A DNA stretch of 64,000 nucleotides from G963665925 sp050596425 (GCF_050596425.1 NZ_CP192292.1:3472001-3536000); one strand, 5' to 3'. Positions 44,865 through 55,215 are shown, numbered from the stretch's first letter. Notes: generated by a model not told the origin, from the letters alone. Numbers and translations are program-made.

Positions 44865-46052
44865 ATGACTAAATTTAAAACAAATTATATGATATTCGCC
44901 ACATTTTTCTCAATGCTTATTATGGCGATTACAGACAGCACCAAGGGCATTTTAATTCCTTCTTTTAAAGATATTTTCAGCGTGTCCGACACCACAATTG
45001 GTACATTCTTACTGCTCGGATCCCTTTCTTACGTGGCATCTACCTATCTTGGTAGTATTCTTTGCTCAAAACTGGGCCAAAAATCAATTATAATGCTTGG
45101 AATGACCATCGCTGGTACGGCTTTTTTAATAACATCCTTTTCAAAATCATTCACACATATCATGGTGGGATACGTAGTTATAACCATTGGTATAGCCTTT
45201 ATAGCTATTGGTCTTAACACCCTCATTCCACTCGTAAAAGTCACTTATCTTGGGCTTTTAATGAATCTACTCCACTTCTTCTACGGGGCTGGTTCAACAA
45301 TCACCCAGCGTGTGACAGGCTATTTGGTTTTTGAAGGTATATCATGGCGTTACATCTTCATTGCATATTTTGGACTTTATCTCTTAAGCTTTATTGTTTA
45401 TGCCTTTGTCCAGACGCCAGAAGACCAGTCAACACATAGCGGCAAAAGCAAAGGTCCCATTGACAACAAGGTCATGCTTGTGCTGTTTTGCGCATCACTG
45501 GGCTTTTATGTGGCCGCAGAAATTCAAACAGCCAACTGGCTTCTCAATTATTTAAAAGAAGTTTTATTAATTAACATAAATGAAGGCTCATTCTATGTGG
45601 CATTCTTCTTTGGTATATTCTCAGTGGGCCGCCTCCTTGGAGGTCTTGTTGTGGAACGCTTCGGCTATTTAAAATCCGTTATTATATCATTGAGTATGGC
45701 CCTGGGTCTATACACAGCTGGTCTTATACTTGGTGGAAAGGCTCTGATCCTTGTGTCCGTTTCTGGCCTCTTTTTTGCAATCACCTTCCCGACGATGTTA
45801 CTAGTGATTCAGAAGACTTTTTCGGAAAATGCAACTCAAATTGCTGGGATCGCTACAATGTCAGCCTCTCTGACATCAATGATCGTCGGCTTTTTCATGG
45901 GTGTGCTCAACGATATAATCGGCCCAGCCACAACAATTTATATGATCCCGCTTTCTCTTTTAATTTCTCTTGGACTCGCGGTGGTCATCAATGTTAAAAT
46001 AAAATCTGGAACGTCTATAACGCAGTCTGAAACCATATCACTAGAATCATAA
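44865..46052 (+). CDS. MFS transporter
   Basis: This 395-residue protein has about twelve hydrophobic segments and a central cytosolic loop at about 183-203, as in the major facilitator superfamily. GLNTLIPLV and LMNLLHFFYGAGSTITQRVTGYLV resemble the fucose-permease branch. The substrate is unknown. GGAG lies before the ATG. It stands alone, before mtnN. Confidence 0.88.
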   Translation: MTKFKTNYMIFATFFSMLIMAITDSTKGILIPSFKDIFSVSDTTIGTFLLLGSLSYVASTYLGSILCSKLGQKSIIMLGMTIAGTAFLITSFSKSFTHIMVGYVVITIGIAFIAIGLNTLIPLVKVTYLGLLMNLLHFFYGAGSTITQRVTGYLVFEGISWRYIFIAYFGLYLLSFIVYAFVQTPEDQSTHSGKSKGPIDNKVMLVLFCASLGFYVAAEIQTANWLLNYLKEVLLININEGSFYVAFFFGIFSVGRLLGGLVVERFGYLKSVIISLSMALGLYTAGLILGGKALILVSVSGLFFAITFPTMLLVIQKTFSENATQIAGIATMSASLTSMIVGFFMGVLNDIIGPATTIYMIPLSLLISLGLAVVINVKIKSGTSITQSETISLES

Positions 46053-46138
46053 AATCCATTAAGACCTTTAAATTAAGAAATCTTAAAACACTTATAATAT
46101 AACAAACATCCAACTGGATATAGAAAGGATTGAACAAA

Positions 46139-46832
46139 ATGCGAATTGGTATAATTGGTGCCATGCAAGAAGAGGTAGAAGTTCTAAAGAATGAGATGAA
46201 TGTGGAAAAGAAAAAAAACTAAAGCCCAGATGGAGTTCCTTTCAGGAGAGCTTTTAGGAAAAGACATTGTGATCGTAACAAGTGGCATTGGTAAAGTAAA
46301 CGCAGCAGTGTGCACACAAATTCTAGTCAATGACTTTGATGTGGATTGTGTCATAAACGTTGGTATTGCAGGTGGACTCCACAAGGACATTTATCCTGGT
46401 GATATTGTCGTTGCTGAAAACCTTGTTCAACATGACATGGACACAACATTTTTTGGAGACACACTCGGTCAGATTCCAAGACTTGAAACCTTTGATTTCA
46501 AATGTGATGACAAGCTTGTGCATCTAGCAAAATCATCTTGCGAGAAGGTTTCTTCAATCAACACATTTAGCGGTCGTATTGTCTCTGGAGACCAGTTTAT
46601 TTCCAAGTCTGAAAAGCTTCAAGAACTCCATGCCAACTTTGATGCATTTGCATGCGAAATGGAAGGGGCCAGCATTGGACAAGTTTGCTATTTGAACAAG
46701 CTGCCATTTGTTGTTATTCGTTCAATTTCTGACAACGCGATAAATGGCTCGCACATGGACTATTCCACATTCTCGGAAATGGCCATTAAAAACTCTGTTT
46801 ACATCTTAAAAGACATGCTTCAAGCCATGTAA
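46139..46832 (+). pseudogene. mtnN: MTA/SAH nucleosidase gene with a +1 frameshift in an A8 run
   Basis: The enzyme hydrolyses 5'-methylthioadenosine and S-adenosylhomocysteine. The first frame (46139-46222) gives MRIGIIGAMQEEVEVLKNEM and stops after 27 residues. The second frame continues with KTKAQMEFLSGELLGKDIVIVTSGIGKVNAA to the end and contains GIAGG, EMEGASIGQVC (catalytic Glu) and ISDNA (catalytic Asp). Removing one A from the eight at 46211-46218 joins them exactly. It may be a true mutation, a slippage-rescued gene, or a sequencing error. AAAGGA precedes the first ATG. It fits the polyamine genes, which generate MTA. Confidence 0.9.
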
Positions 46833-46865
46833 AACTGTGAACATCTGATATATGAACACCCAATG

Positions 46866-46898
46866 TCGCCAGTCTATGATTGGCGGCTTTTATTTTTG
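46866..46898 (+). terminator. Terminator after mtnN
   Basis: CGCCA and TGGCG form a stem, followed by a T-rich tail. Confidence 0.75.
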
Positions 46899-47001
46899 TC
46901 TCCTTCTCATGGCATCCTCTCACAAATATTTCAATTTATATTATCTTTATTTTTTATCAATAGGGGTATATGAAATATACATGATCCTTTGGAGGTGTCT
47001 T

Positions 47002-48696
47002 ATGAAAAGATCATTTCAAAGAAAATTCATAATAACAAACACACTACTCATGGTCTTATTTGTTGCTAGCATCACATTCCTATTTATCTATGATCAAACG
47101 CAGGCTCTCAGTAAGATAACAATCGCCCACTCAATGGCAGCCAACGAGCTCTTTGCCCAGCGCATAGGTAAAAATATATCCCAACATATCAACCAGTTAA
47201 AATACATAGCCAGTGGCTCGAATCAAGAGACCACCAAGACAAGTTCTATCCTTAAAGACCTCAAAGATATGCAAAAAAACGCCGGCACTGAATTTATTGA
47301 TATATTTTATGCAGACCATCATATGAATTATCAAGCCCTCAGTGGAAACAGCGGTGTTATCAATGACAGAGACTTTATTCAACAATTAAGCCATGGTCAT
47401 TTAGACCATATCATCAGCCAGCCCCTTCTTGAACAGTATGACAACATGCCTGCTGTTCTAATTGTCGTGCCAATAAAAAATACTCAAAAGGAAGTCACAG
47501 GCTTGTTGGGAGGGCTTGTGAGTCTTGACACCCTGGCTGGAGATTTTAAGTCAATTAAACACTCTGGTAATAGTTACGGTTGGCTCATTGACGGTGAAGG
47601 TCTTGTACTTGGTCATCCCAACTCAAAATATCCATTAAAAATAATGATTCAAGACACAGATGACGCCGGCTACCCTGGACTGAGTGCCATCGGTAGAGAG
47701 ATGCTACAAAGCGACTTTGGATATGGTGAATACCACGACACCCTTTTGGATGTGCAAAAAATTGTAACCTATGTAAAAATCCCTTATACCAACAACTGGA
47801 AACTGGCTATAACCACATTTAAAAGCGACATTTACGCCCCTCTACATGCTGTCATTTATAGAGCTCTTATCTTCAGCTTGATTGCCCTTGTTCTATTCAA
47901 CTTTATCATCACAAAGGCAGCCAAGCACAACTTGCAGCCCCTAGACAAGCTTGTAAACGTCATGGACTTAGCCTCTCGTCTTGAGTTTCGAACAGTTCAA
48001 GCCCAAACCGATGATGACATCGTAAAAAATGTCTATAAGGCCTACAATGAAATGATTGAAAAAATAAAGAAATACACCCTCCAGCTTGAAAAGACCCTGG
48101 ATGAACGAACAGAAGAACTTAAAACAATAAGTGGCCATCTCAATGAGAGAACCAAACGCATTCTGGTGGATAGTGACGCACTTGATGGGGACACAAGCCG
48201 TGACCCACTCACAAGGCTACTTAAGCCTGGGCAGATATTAAATGAAATAGAAAGTTCTATTCGTGATGTGCGCATGAATCTCTCCCCTTATTTCTCAGTG
48301 ACACTTATTGAACTTAGCAACTATGGTTTCTGCTACGAGGCCTACGGCACAAAGTCTGGTGATGAGATGGTTAAAGCCTTTGCAAGTCATCTTAAAAGAA
48401 CTTTTAGGAGCACAGATATCATAGGCCGATATAGCGAAAACCAATTTGTTGTCATTCTGACAAACACATCAGAAAAAAATGCTTCTTTTGCACTTCACAA
48501 CTTGAATGTTTCCCTTAAAGAGACGGGACCCTATATTGACCAGCTTGTGGAATCTTGTCCTGAAAGTCTATCCATTGCAATTGGTTTGGCATCATTTTCA
48601 CCTGGAGATGATCGGAACAGCAATGACTTGATTCATGAAGCTCAAACAAATCTTAATGAAATGAAGCAAATAAAAAAATCACGAGATGCTCACTAG
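47002..48696 (+). CDS. Membrane sensor with Cache-like and degenerate GGDEF domains
   Basis: This 564-residue protein starts with a membrane segment (about 9-29), then an extracytoplasmic dCache-like domain (about 35-290; YGWLIDGEGLVLGHPN is typical), a second membrane segment (about 298-315), a HAMP-like/coiled-coil linker (about 320-400), and a GGDEF-like domain (about 420-560). In the last, the signature is RYSENQF instead of RYGGDEF, so it probably cannot make cyclic di-GMP. It may bind a nucleotide or a partner. The ATG has GGAGG upstream; an open frame further left is not needed. Confidence 0.88.
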   Translation: MKRSFQRKFIITNTLLMVLFVASITFLFIYDQTQALSKITIAHSMAANELFAQRIGKNISQHINQLKYIASGSNQETTKTSSILKDLKDMQKNAGTEFIDIFYADHHMNYQALSGNSGVINDRDFIQQLSHGHLDHIISQPLLEQYDNMPAVLIVVPIKNTQKEVTGLLGGLVSLDTLAGDFKSIKHSGNSYGWLIDGEGLVLGHPNSKYPLKIMIQDTDDAGYPGLSAIGREMLQSDFGYGEYHDTLLDVQKIVTYVKIPYTNNWKLAITTFKSDIYAPLHAVIYRALIFSLIALVLFNFIITKAAKHNLQPLDKLVNVMDLASRLEFRTVQAQTDDDIVKNVYKAYNEMIEKIKKYTLQLEKTLDERTEELKTISGHLNERTKRILVDSDALDGDTSRDPLTRLLKPGQILNEIESSIRDVRMNLSPYFSVTLIELSNYGFCYEAYGTKSGDEMVKAFASHLKRTFRSTDIIGRYSENQFVVILTNTSEKNASFALHNLNVSLKETGPYIDQLVESCPESLSIAIGLASFSPGDDRNSNDLIHEAQTNLNEMKQIKKSRDAH

Positions 48697-48758
48697 CATT
48701 TCGTGATTCTTTCTTTTCACTATACAGGTCTCCATAAATTATAGTCAAAAAATCAGGT

Positions 48759-49193
48759 CTAAGACCGAAATATTTTCTTCAAAGACGCCCTCAAATAATT
48801 CCCCTTCTTGGCCACAGACACATTCAACCACGGTATCACTAGAAAAAAAACTCCGAACAACTGAAATATAGGATTTCCAGATAAAAACATTGCACCTGCC
48901 AATACCGCATTAAGCGCCACCAGTCCATATAAGAGCTTCAGTTTGCTGCTTATTGGGTGGACATCCCCCTCCAGAAAAACCCCCTCTGAGCGCTTAATGA
49001 CTTGGCCTTCAAACTGTGAAAAGGCAGCGCCTCTAGCCCGACTGGTCAAATTGAAATGACCCTGCTTGTCTATCTTTCCCTTGAGCGTGTTCAAGGCGAG
49101 CACTCCCCCCTTGTCTTTTTCAAGACGGTTCTTAACAAGAGATACACCCTCATCGACTGTCTCAGCATTTATCTTAAGTTCAAATGTTGACAT
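48759..49193 (-). CDS. Small membrane-anchored hypothetical protein
   Basis: This 144-residue protein has a soluble N-terminal part (about 1-85) and two hydrophobic segments (about 89-105 and 107-125), then a basic tail. AAAGGAG lies 6 bases before the chosen ATG. The family is not recognised. Confidence 0.65.
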   Translation of the reverse strand: MSTFELKINAETVDEGVSLVKNRLEKDKGGVLALNTLKGKIDKQGHFNLTSRARGAAFSQFEGQVIKRSEGVFLEGDVHPISSKLKLLYGLVALNAVLAGAMFLSGNPIFQLFGVFFLVIPWLNVSVAKKGNYLRASLKKIFRS

Positions 49194-49306
49194 ATGGTCT
49201 CCTTTCATGCTCTTGAAACACAGAGACTGTGTATTTACTCTAATCATACCACTCTAGAGGGGACATCAATAAAAAGTTTGAAGTCAATTATCCAGCTATA
49301 TTTACA

Positions 49307-49397
49307 TGAGCGACTTGCAAAATATCATTCAATCCCCCTTGCTATACCATATATAGATATTTAAGAATCAAAAATTCTATATACGGTATAGCAAGGG
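49307..49397. repeat. Dispersed repeat with long hairpin, copy 1
   Basis: Bases 49307-49374 match 58794-58862 (TGAGCxACTTGCAAAATATC, then CATTCAA). Within it, 49336-49357 and 49376-49397 form a 22-bp inverted repeat with one mismatch around an 18-nt loop. The rest of the gap to the terminator at 49432 holds nothing else. Confidence 0.8.
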
Positions 49398-49431
49398 TAT
49401 AGATCTGTAATTTTGTAAGCGCCTGACATAT

Positions 49432-49480
49432 AAAAAGCCCCTTTCGCATGATCTATAATCATCACCGAAAGAAGCTTTTT
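49432..49480 (-). terminator. Terminator after the YebC-family gene
   Basis: AAAAAGC...TTTCG and CGAAA...GCTTTTT pair, with runs on both sides, so it could work both ways. Confidence 0.8.
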
Positions 49481-49573
49481 GAATATTATCGCCTAGACAT
49501 TATATAAATGCAAGTCTATCACTATTTCTAGCGATTTTTAACATACATTCAGCACTTGGATGAAAACCAGGTT

Positions 49574-50293
49574 TTAAACTTCTTCCCAGTTGTGGTAGAT
49601 GTTCTGTACATCGTCGTTCTCTTCCATCAAGTCAATCAGTCTAGTCATGTACTTAATGTCCTCTTCATCTGTTAGCTGTGTCATCGTCTGAGGCAGGTAA
49701 CGCAGTTCTGCCATAGAAAACTCGTAACCCTCTGATGACAGGGCATCACGAACGGCTGCAAAGTCTTCAATAGCTGTGTAAATTTCAAAGTGGTTTTCTT
49801 CCACTTGGAAGTCTTCAGCACCCGCTTCAATGACAGCCATTTCAATTTCTTCCTCATCCATGCCTTCAGCCTTGTCTATAACAAGAACACCCTTGTGGTC
49901 AAACATAAAGCTCACGCAACCGTTTGTGCCTAGATTGCCCTTGCCTTTTGCGAAATAACTTCTCACGTCAGCGGCAGTTCTGTTTGTGTTATCAGTTAGG
50001 CACTCAACAAGCACTGCCACACCACCTGGTCCGTATCCTTCATAAGTGAGCTCTGTAAAAACGGCACCTTCTAGTTCGCCAGCACCTTTTTTAATAGCAC
50101 GGTCAATATTATCATTCGGCATATTAGCCGCTTTCGCTTTTTCAATAGCAGTTTTTAGCGCTGCATTATATTCAGGATCAGACCCGCCTTCACGTGCGGC
50201 CACCATAATATAACGCCCAATTTTTGTAAACACCTTGCCTTTTTTAGCATCTTGTTTACCTTTTCTGTTTATGATCGTTCCAATACGACCCAT
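49574..50293 (-). CDS. yebC: YebC/PmpR-family DNA-binding protein
   Basis: This 239-residue protein fits the family: MGRIGTIINRKGKQDAKKGKVFTKIGR at the start, GPGGVAVLVECLTDNTNRTAADVR in the middle, and SMAELRYLPQ near the end. The family has roles as transcription regulators and, in some cases, in helping translation of proline runs. AAGGAG lies before the ATG at 50293. The HK motif usual near the start reads IINRK here, which is a known variant. Confidence 0.93.
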   Translation of the reverse strand: MGRIGTIINRKGKQDAKKGKVFTKIGRYIMVAAREGGSDPEYNAALKTAIEKAKAANMPNDNIDRAIKKGAGELEGAVFTELTYEGYGPGGVAVLVECLTDNTNRTAADVRSYFAKGKGNLGTNGCVSFMFDHKGVLVIDKAEGMDEEEIEMAVIEAGAEDFQVEENHFEIYTAIEDFAAVRDALSSEGYEFSMAELRYLPQTMTQLTDEEDIKYMTRLIDLMEENDDVQNIYHNWEEV

Positions 50294-50418
50294 AACTTTC
50301 AACTCCTTAATCTATATAGCTTTAATATCCAGTGAGACTGTGCCTTCAACTGAACACTCTCTTTAAAACGCCTAATCATTTTATCATACTTTTTACTTCT
50401 CAAAAAGATAGGGAAAAT

Positions 50419-51793
50419 TTATGCGATTTGATCCACCACATTGCGCACCCATTTTTTTGAATAGAATCTATAAGCACCGAGAAATGTCTTAATCACTTCT
50501 TCCATCATAAGGGCCGCAACCACAATATAGGCCGGCCATTTAAAAAACATAGCCCCAGCAAAGGCCAGCGGCACACCGATGCCCCAAACACAAAGTGTTT
50601 CAATAATCATGGCAAACATTGTGTCCCCGCCCCCTCTCAAAATCCCAACAATGAGTAAGAGGTTGAGCATCTTGGGGAAATTGTAAAAGGCAACTATGCG
50701 CATCATGTAAACCGCATCACGCTGGACATTTGGTGGAACATTGAAAAGCGTTGCCACATTTTCTGCACTAATAAAAATTAAAACACTGGTAAACAGGCAG
50801 GTCACCAGAGTTAAGTTTATAAACTTCTGACCGTAAGACATGGCCAAATGCTCTTCACCAGCCCCAATTCTATTGCCTATAACCACTTGACAGGCATTCC
50901 CTAGACCAATAAAGGCCACTTCAAAAAACCTATACACCGCCATCATAACTTGGAAAGATGCCACTGCATCAGAATTGATTTTTGCCATAGCCATGGTATA
51001 CATAACCGTTCCAAGAGCCCATATGCCTTCATTTATGAGTACAGGCATGGCTGTTTTAAATATTTTTTTGACAAAAGCTTTTCTAAAACTGGTCAGCTCT
51101 GAAATTTTAGCAGCGAGAACATTGTCGGTTTTATAGATGAAAAAGAGGAGCATAAGCATCTCAAACACACGGGCTATAAGGGTGGCAATTGCAGCGCCCT
51201 TTGCCCCCATAGCCGGGAGTCCAAAAAGACCAAATATTAATATCCAGTTGCCAACCGTATTGACAACAATTGAAACTGAACTCACAACCATGGGTAGCCT
51301 TGCCTGTTCTACCCCTCTTGAAGCCACAGAATAGGTCAGGGTTATGGCTGTGAAGATGTAACTGACAGATACTATACGCAAATAATCTGCACCAATCCTA
51401 ACAACATTTGTTTCTTTTAAGAAAAGTTCCAGCACTTGCACGGGAAAGAGGAAGCTGACTAAGAAAAAAAAACATACTGACAATAAGACCACCCGTTAAA
51501 CCTACTCCAATTGTTTTTCGAATGTTTTTTACATCCTTTTTTCCCCAAAACTGTGCAATATAAACGGATACACCGCTGTTAATGCCAAAAGCCAAAAGGA
51601 TCATCAAAAAGAACACCTGGTTGGCCAGGCCCACAGCCGCTAGAGCATCTTTACTCACCCGTCCGATCATGATTGTATCAATTAAGTTCAAAGCTGTTTG
51701 TATAAGATGTTGAAGCGCAACTGGTATGCCAACAGCAAGAAGGGCCCTTTTGAAAGGATCATCCTTGTTCCCTTTAAAAAATGTTTTTATCAT
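50419..51793 (-). pseudogene. MATE-family efflux transporter gene with a +1 frameshift in an A9 run
   Basis: The first frame (51793 leftward) begins MIKTFFKGNKDDPFKRALLAVGIPVALQHLIQ and runs through the first three to four membrane segments to GGLIVSMFFFL. The second frame (to 50419) starts within the same segment and carries the rest, with GAKGAAIATLIARVFEML and GLGNACQVVIGNRIGAGE typical of MATE proteins. Removing one A from the nine at 51464-51472 would give a normal protein of about 457 residues. The gene should code for a drug or metabolite exporter driven by an ion gradient. It may be a real defect or a homopolymer read error. Confidence 0.9.
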
Positions 51794-51979
51794 AAAACCA
51801 CCACCGATTTTTCATTATTTCGCCACACGATCTATTATACAACTCAGTCTCAATAAAAACCATCATTTTCCTTGCACTAGAAATAATTTGATCCACCAGC
51901 CCAAGTCATCGCTTTATGCCCTGTCAAGCTGATCCTGGATTCACTCTCAAATTGCAGAGCCACTTTGTCCCCATAAAAA

Positions 51980-52021
51980 ATCCCCGAGCACATGATTTCA
52001 ATAAAACCACATCTCGAGGAT
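51980..52021 (-). terminator. Terminator of the polyamine operon
   Basis: ATCCTCGAG and CTCGGGGAT pair on the - strand, followed by six T residues, just past the decarboxylase stop. Confidence 0.8.
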
Positions 52022-52057
52022 AAATTTTTTACATTTCAGTTTTTTGCTTTAATCCCT

Positions 52058-53506
52058 TTATGCTTTTATAACCTTTATGGTTTGTAAATTTACGTCATCC
52101 ATATCTGTTAACATGGTTTCTTCAGCAATTAAAAACTCCAAATAATTAATCACTTCATCTGTAATCAGTTCCCCAGGTGTGACCACAGGAATTCCTGGTG
52201 GATAAGCCATGACAGACTCTCCACTAATTCTTCCTGAGGCCGCCTTTAAGTCCACAACTTCTTTTTTAGCATAGAAGGCATCCCTTGGAGAAATGGAAAG
52301 CTCCAGCTCGTGAGGCTTACGAGCCACTTGCTTAACTTTCTTTTCAAAATAGTGCTTGGCAGATATATCCTTTAAGGCTGATACCAAAGCCCCTAAACTC
52401 TTATCACAATCTCCAAGACTCACAATGGCTAGAATATTGCCCGTGTCTCCAAGCTCCATCTGTATACCGTATTCATCCCTTAAAATATCATAGACCCGAA
52501 AACCAGTCAGACCCAGTCCAGACACATTGACCACAAGTTTGGTTTCATCAAATGCATGAGTGCCTGCCTTGTCTTCAAGTTCTCTGCCAAACGCATAAAA
52601 ACCAGGAATCTGGTTGATGTCATTCCTTGCTTTTCGGCAGTGACCAAGAACACTTTCAAGCATTTGTTCTCCTCGTGTTGCTAAATTTTTTCGCGCAACA
52701 TCAAGACTGGCCATAAGTAGATAAGATGCACTCGTGGTCTGATTCAAGTTAATGATTTTTCTTATATACTTATCACTGACCCTATGACCCTTCATTAATA
52801 GTGCCGACGACTGCGTCAAAGATCCACCTGTCTTATGAAGGCTTACTGCAGCCATATCAGCTCCTGCCTCCATAGCACTCATAGGCAAATCCCTGTGAAA
52901 ATGCAAATGGGCTCCGTGGGCTTCATCCACTAAAACGGCCATGCCTTTACTATGGGCATACTTGACGATTTCTTTTAAATCTGATGCAGAGCCGTAGTAC
53001 GTTGGATTGATTAGAAAGACTGCTTTAGCATCTGGATTATGAAAAATTGCTTTTTTTATAGATTCTACTTCCACACCAAGGGCAATACCATAAGCTTCAT
53101 GGAATTCTGGCTGCACATATATAGGCCTTGCACCAGACATAATAAGACCATTGGTTGCGGATTTGTGCGCATTTCGAGGCAGTATAAGTTTGTCCCCTGG
53201 GCTGCAAAGGCTCATAATCATAGCTTGCACCCCTGCACTGGTTCCATTAACCAAGAAAAAGGCTTTGTCGGCATTATACATATCCGCCAAGAGTGCTTCT
53301 GATTCAGCAATGACCCCTGTGGGATTGCCCAGATTGTCAAGACACTTCATAGAGTTAACGTCCACTTGCATGACTGTGTCTCCAAGAAATTTCCTAAGTT
53401 CAGGCACGCCTTTTCCATGCTTGTGTCCAGGCACATCGAAAGGGATGACCCCCTCTTTATGATATCCCTTTATGGCATCGAGCAGCGGGGTTCTTGTTTG
53501 TGGCAT
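52058..53506 (-). CDS. speA: Orn/Lys/Arg decarboxylase family protein, probable arginine decarboxylase
   Basis: This 482-residue protein is a PLP enzyme of the fold-type I decarboxylase family. Seen are GTSAGVQAMIMS near 89-100, DEAHGAHLHFH at about 193-203, SLHKTGGSLTQSS with the PLP Lys at about 225, and a C-terminal domain with MAYPPGIPVVTPGE. Its place after agmatinase suggests arginine as substrate, giving agmatine; lysine or ornithine cannot be excluded. It is the last gene of a four-gene operon, one base after speB. Confidence 0.9.
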   Translation of the reverse strand: MPQTRTPLLDAIKGYHKEGVIPFDVPGHKHGKGVPELRKFLGDTVMQVDVNSMKCLDNLGNPTGVIAESEALLADMYNADKAFFLVNGTSAGVQAMIMSLCSPGDKLILPRNAHKSATNGLIMSGARPIYVQPEFHEAYGIALGVEVESIKKAIFHNPDAKAVFLINPTYYGSASDLKEIVKYAHSKGMAVLVDEAHGAHLHFHRDLPMSAMEAGADMAAVSLHKTGGSLTQSSALLMKGHRVSDKYIRKIINLNQTTSASYLLMASLDVARKNLATRGEQMLESVLGHCRKARNDINQIPGFYAFGRELEDKAGTHAFDETKLVVNVSGLGLTGFRVYDILRDEYGIQMELGDTGNILAIVSLGDCDKSLGALVSALKDISAKHYFEKKVKQVARKPHELELSISPRDAFYAKKEVVDLKAASGRISGESVMAYPPGIPVVTPGELITDEVINYLEFLIAEETMLTDMDDVNLQTIKVIKA

Positions 53507-53507
53507 C

Positions 53508-54362
53508 TTAACGCCCCCTTAAAATTGCAAAAGTCAGTTCCCTAAGCACCTTGCAAGCTACAGCCGTAGACACACCTGAAGCGTCATAATGTGGTGAAAG
53601 CTCTACAATATCTGCACCCACAATGTTAAGGCCACTCACTTGTACTATTATCTCCATCATTTCATGGAACGTCAGACCCCCGGGCTCAGGTGTCCCTGTG
53701 CCTGAAAAGACTGATGGATCAAGCACGTCTAAATCAATGGTGATGTAGACAGGTCGATCAGATAAACTTGAAACAAGGCTTGCCAGGGTGGAATAGCTAA
53801 ACTTTTCCATAACTGTATGGGCCTTTGCAAACTCAAACTCATCTCGTGTCCCCGATCTGATTCCAAACTGATAAATTTTTTCATCACCAACAATATCCCA
53901 AATACGTCTTATGACTGTTGCATGGGAGAAGGCTTCGTCCATGTAATCACTGCGTAAATCTGCATGGGCGTCAAAATGTAGTATTGCAAGATCATCGTAC
54001 TTTTCGGCCACAGCCTTCATAGGTCCATAAGACACTAAGTGCTCCCCACCAATCATAAGGGGGATTTTATTATCATCAAGGATTTTTTTAGTCGTATCAT
54101 AAATCATGTCAAGGGCACGTTCCTTAGAGCCAAAAGGCAAGTCTAAATCGCCTCCGTCAAAAAGGGAATAAGCCTCTAAATCCATATCAAAATATGGACT
54201 GTAGGTTTCTAAACCTTCAAACTCCGCACGCATGGCAGCAGGCGCAAACCTTGTACCTGGACGATAGGAAACCGTCCCATCAAAAGGCGCTCCAAAAAGA
54301 ACAAGTTCTGATGTTTCATACTCTGATTCAAATCCCATATAGGTCATAACATTTTTATTCAC
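53508..54362 (-). CDS. speB: Agmatinase
   Basis: This 284-residue ureohydrolase should turn agmatine to putrescine and urea. All metal motifs are present: GGEHLVS at about 103-109, HFDAHADLR at about 130-138, and TIDLDVLDPS at about 208-217. It overlaps speE by 8 bases and is followed at once by the decarboxylase gene. Unlike the cassette ureohydrolase at 2947-3804, it keeps the first metal-binding His. Confidence 0.94.
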   Translation of the reverse strand: MNKNVMTYMGFESEYETSELVLFGAPFDGTVSYRPGTRFAPAAMRAEFEGLETYSPYFDMDLEAYSLFDGGDLDLPFGSKERALDMIYDTTKKILDDNKIPLMIGGEHLVSYGPMKAVAEKYDDLAILHFDAHADLRSDYMDEAFSHATVIRRIWDIVGDEKIYQFGIRSGTRDEFEFAKAHTVMEKFSYSTLASLVSSLSDRPVYITIDLDVLDPSVFSGTGTPEPGGLTFHEMMEIIVQVSGLNIVGADIVELSPHYDASGVSTAVACKVLRELTFAILRGR

Positions 54363-55215
54363 TACACGTCACTTCTTTCATCATTCTCTTAACGAAATTT
54401 GGAAGCATGAATGCCCCTCTATGAATATCTGTGTTGTAGTAGAGGGTTTCTAAACCAAGTTCATTCCACTGGTCGATCTTATCATTCTCAAGAGGATCAA
54501 TGCCCTTTGACGCAAATCCAAACAACCAGTGTCCAGAAGGATACGTCGGAATATGAAATTGATATATCTTCGACACTGGAAATATCTTAGAGATTTTGCC
54601 GTATGCTCTCTTGAACTCACGAACATCGCGGGCATAATACGGGCTCTCGTTTTGGTTAACAAGAATCCCCTTGTCAGACAGGGCCTTATAGCAGTCTGTA
54701 TAAAATTCTGTTGAGAATAGACCCTCTCCTGGTCCAATCGGATCTGTTGAATCCACTATAATTAAATCATAGACAGACACCTTGTCTTTGACAAAGGCCA
54801 CACCGTCTTCATAGTAGAGCGTGACACGATCATCTTCTAGTTGACTGGCTGTTTGTGGCAGATAGGTCTTACAGACATCAACAACCATTTTATCAATTTC
54901 AACCATATCTATTTTTTCAATAGACTCATATCGTGTGAGTTCACGTACCGTACCACCATCACCACCACCAATCACCAAAACATTTTTGATGTCAGGATTT
55001 GATGCCATAGCAGGGTGGACAATCATATCATGATAAACAAACTCATCCTTTTGGTTGACCATCATGAGTCCATCTAGGGTGAAAAATGTGCCAAACTCCA
55101 CTGATTCAAATACATCTATTTTTTGAAAGGGACTTTGTCCGCTAAATAATTGTTCCTTAACTTTTATACCAAATCGGACAGCGTCCGTGTGCTCTTCTGT
55201 ATACCACAGTTCCAT
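54355..55215 (-). CDS. speE: Spermidine synthase
   Basis: This 286-residue enzyme transfers the aminopropyl group of decarboxylated SAM to putrescine, releasing MTA. The motifs VLVIGGGDGGTVREL at about 80-94, MVEIDK at about 104-109, and DLIIVDSTDPIGPGEGLF at about 154-171 are seen. It follows speD by about 38 bp. Confidence 0.96.
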   Translation of the reverse strand: MELWYTEEHTDAVRFGIKVKEQLFSGQSPFQKIDVFESVEFGTFFTLDGLMMVNQKDEFVYHDMIVHPAMASNPDIKNVLVIGGGDGGTVRELTRYESIEKIDMVEIDKMVVDVCKTYLPQTASQLEDDRVTLYYEDGVAFVKDKVSVYDLIIVDSTDPIGPGEGLFSTEFYTDCYKALSDKGILVNQNESPYYARDVREFKRAYGKISKIFPVSKIYQFHIPTYPSGHWLFGFASKGIDPLENDKIDQWNELGLETLYYNTDIHRGAFMLPNFVKRMMKEVTCSE

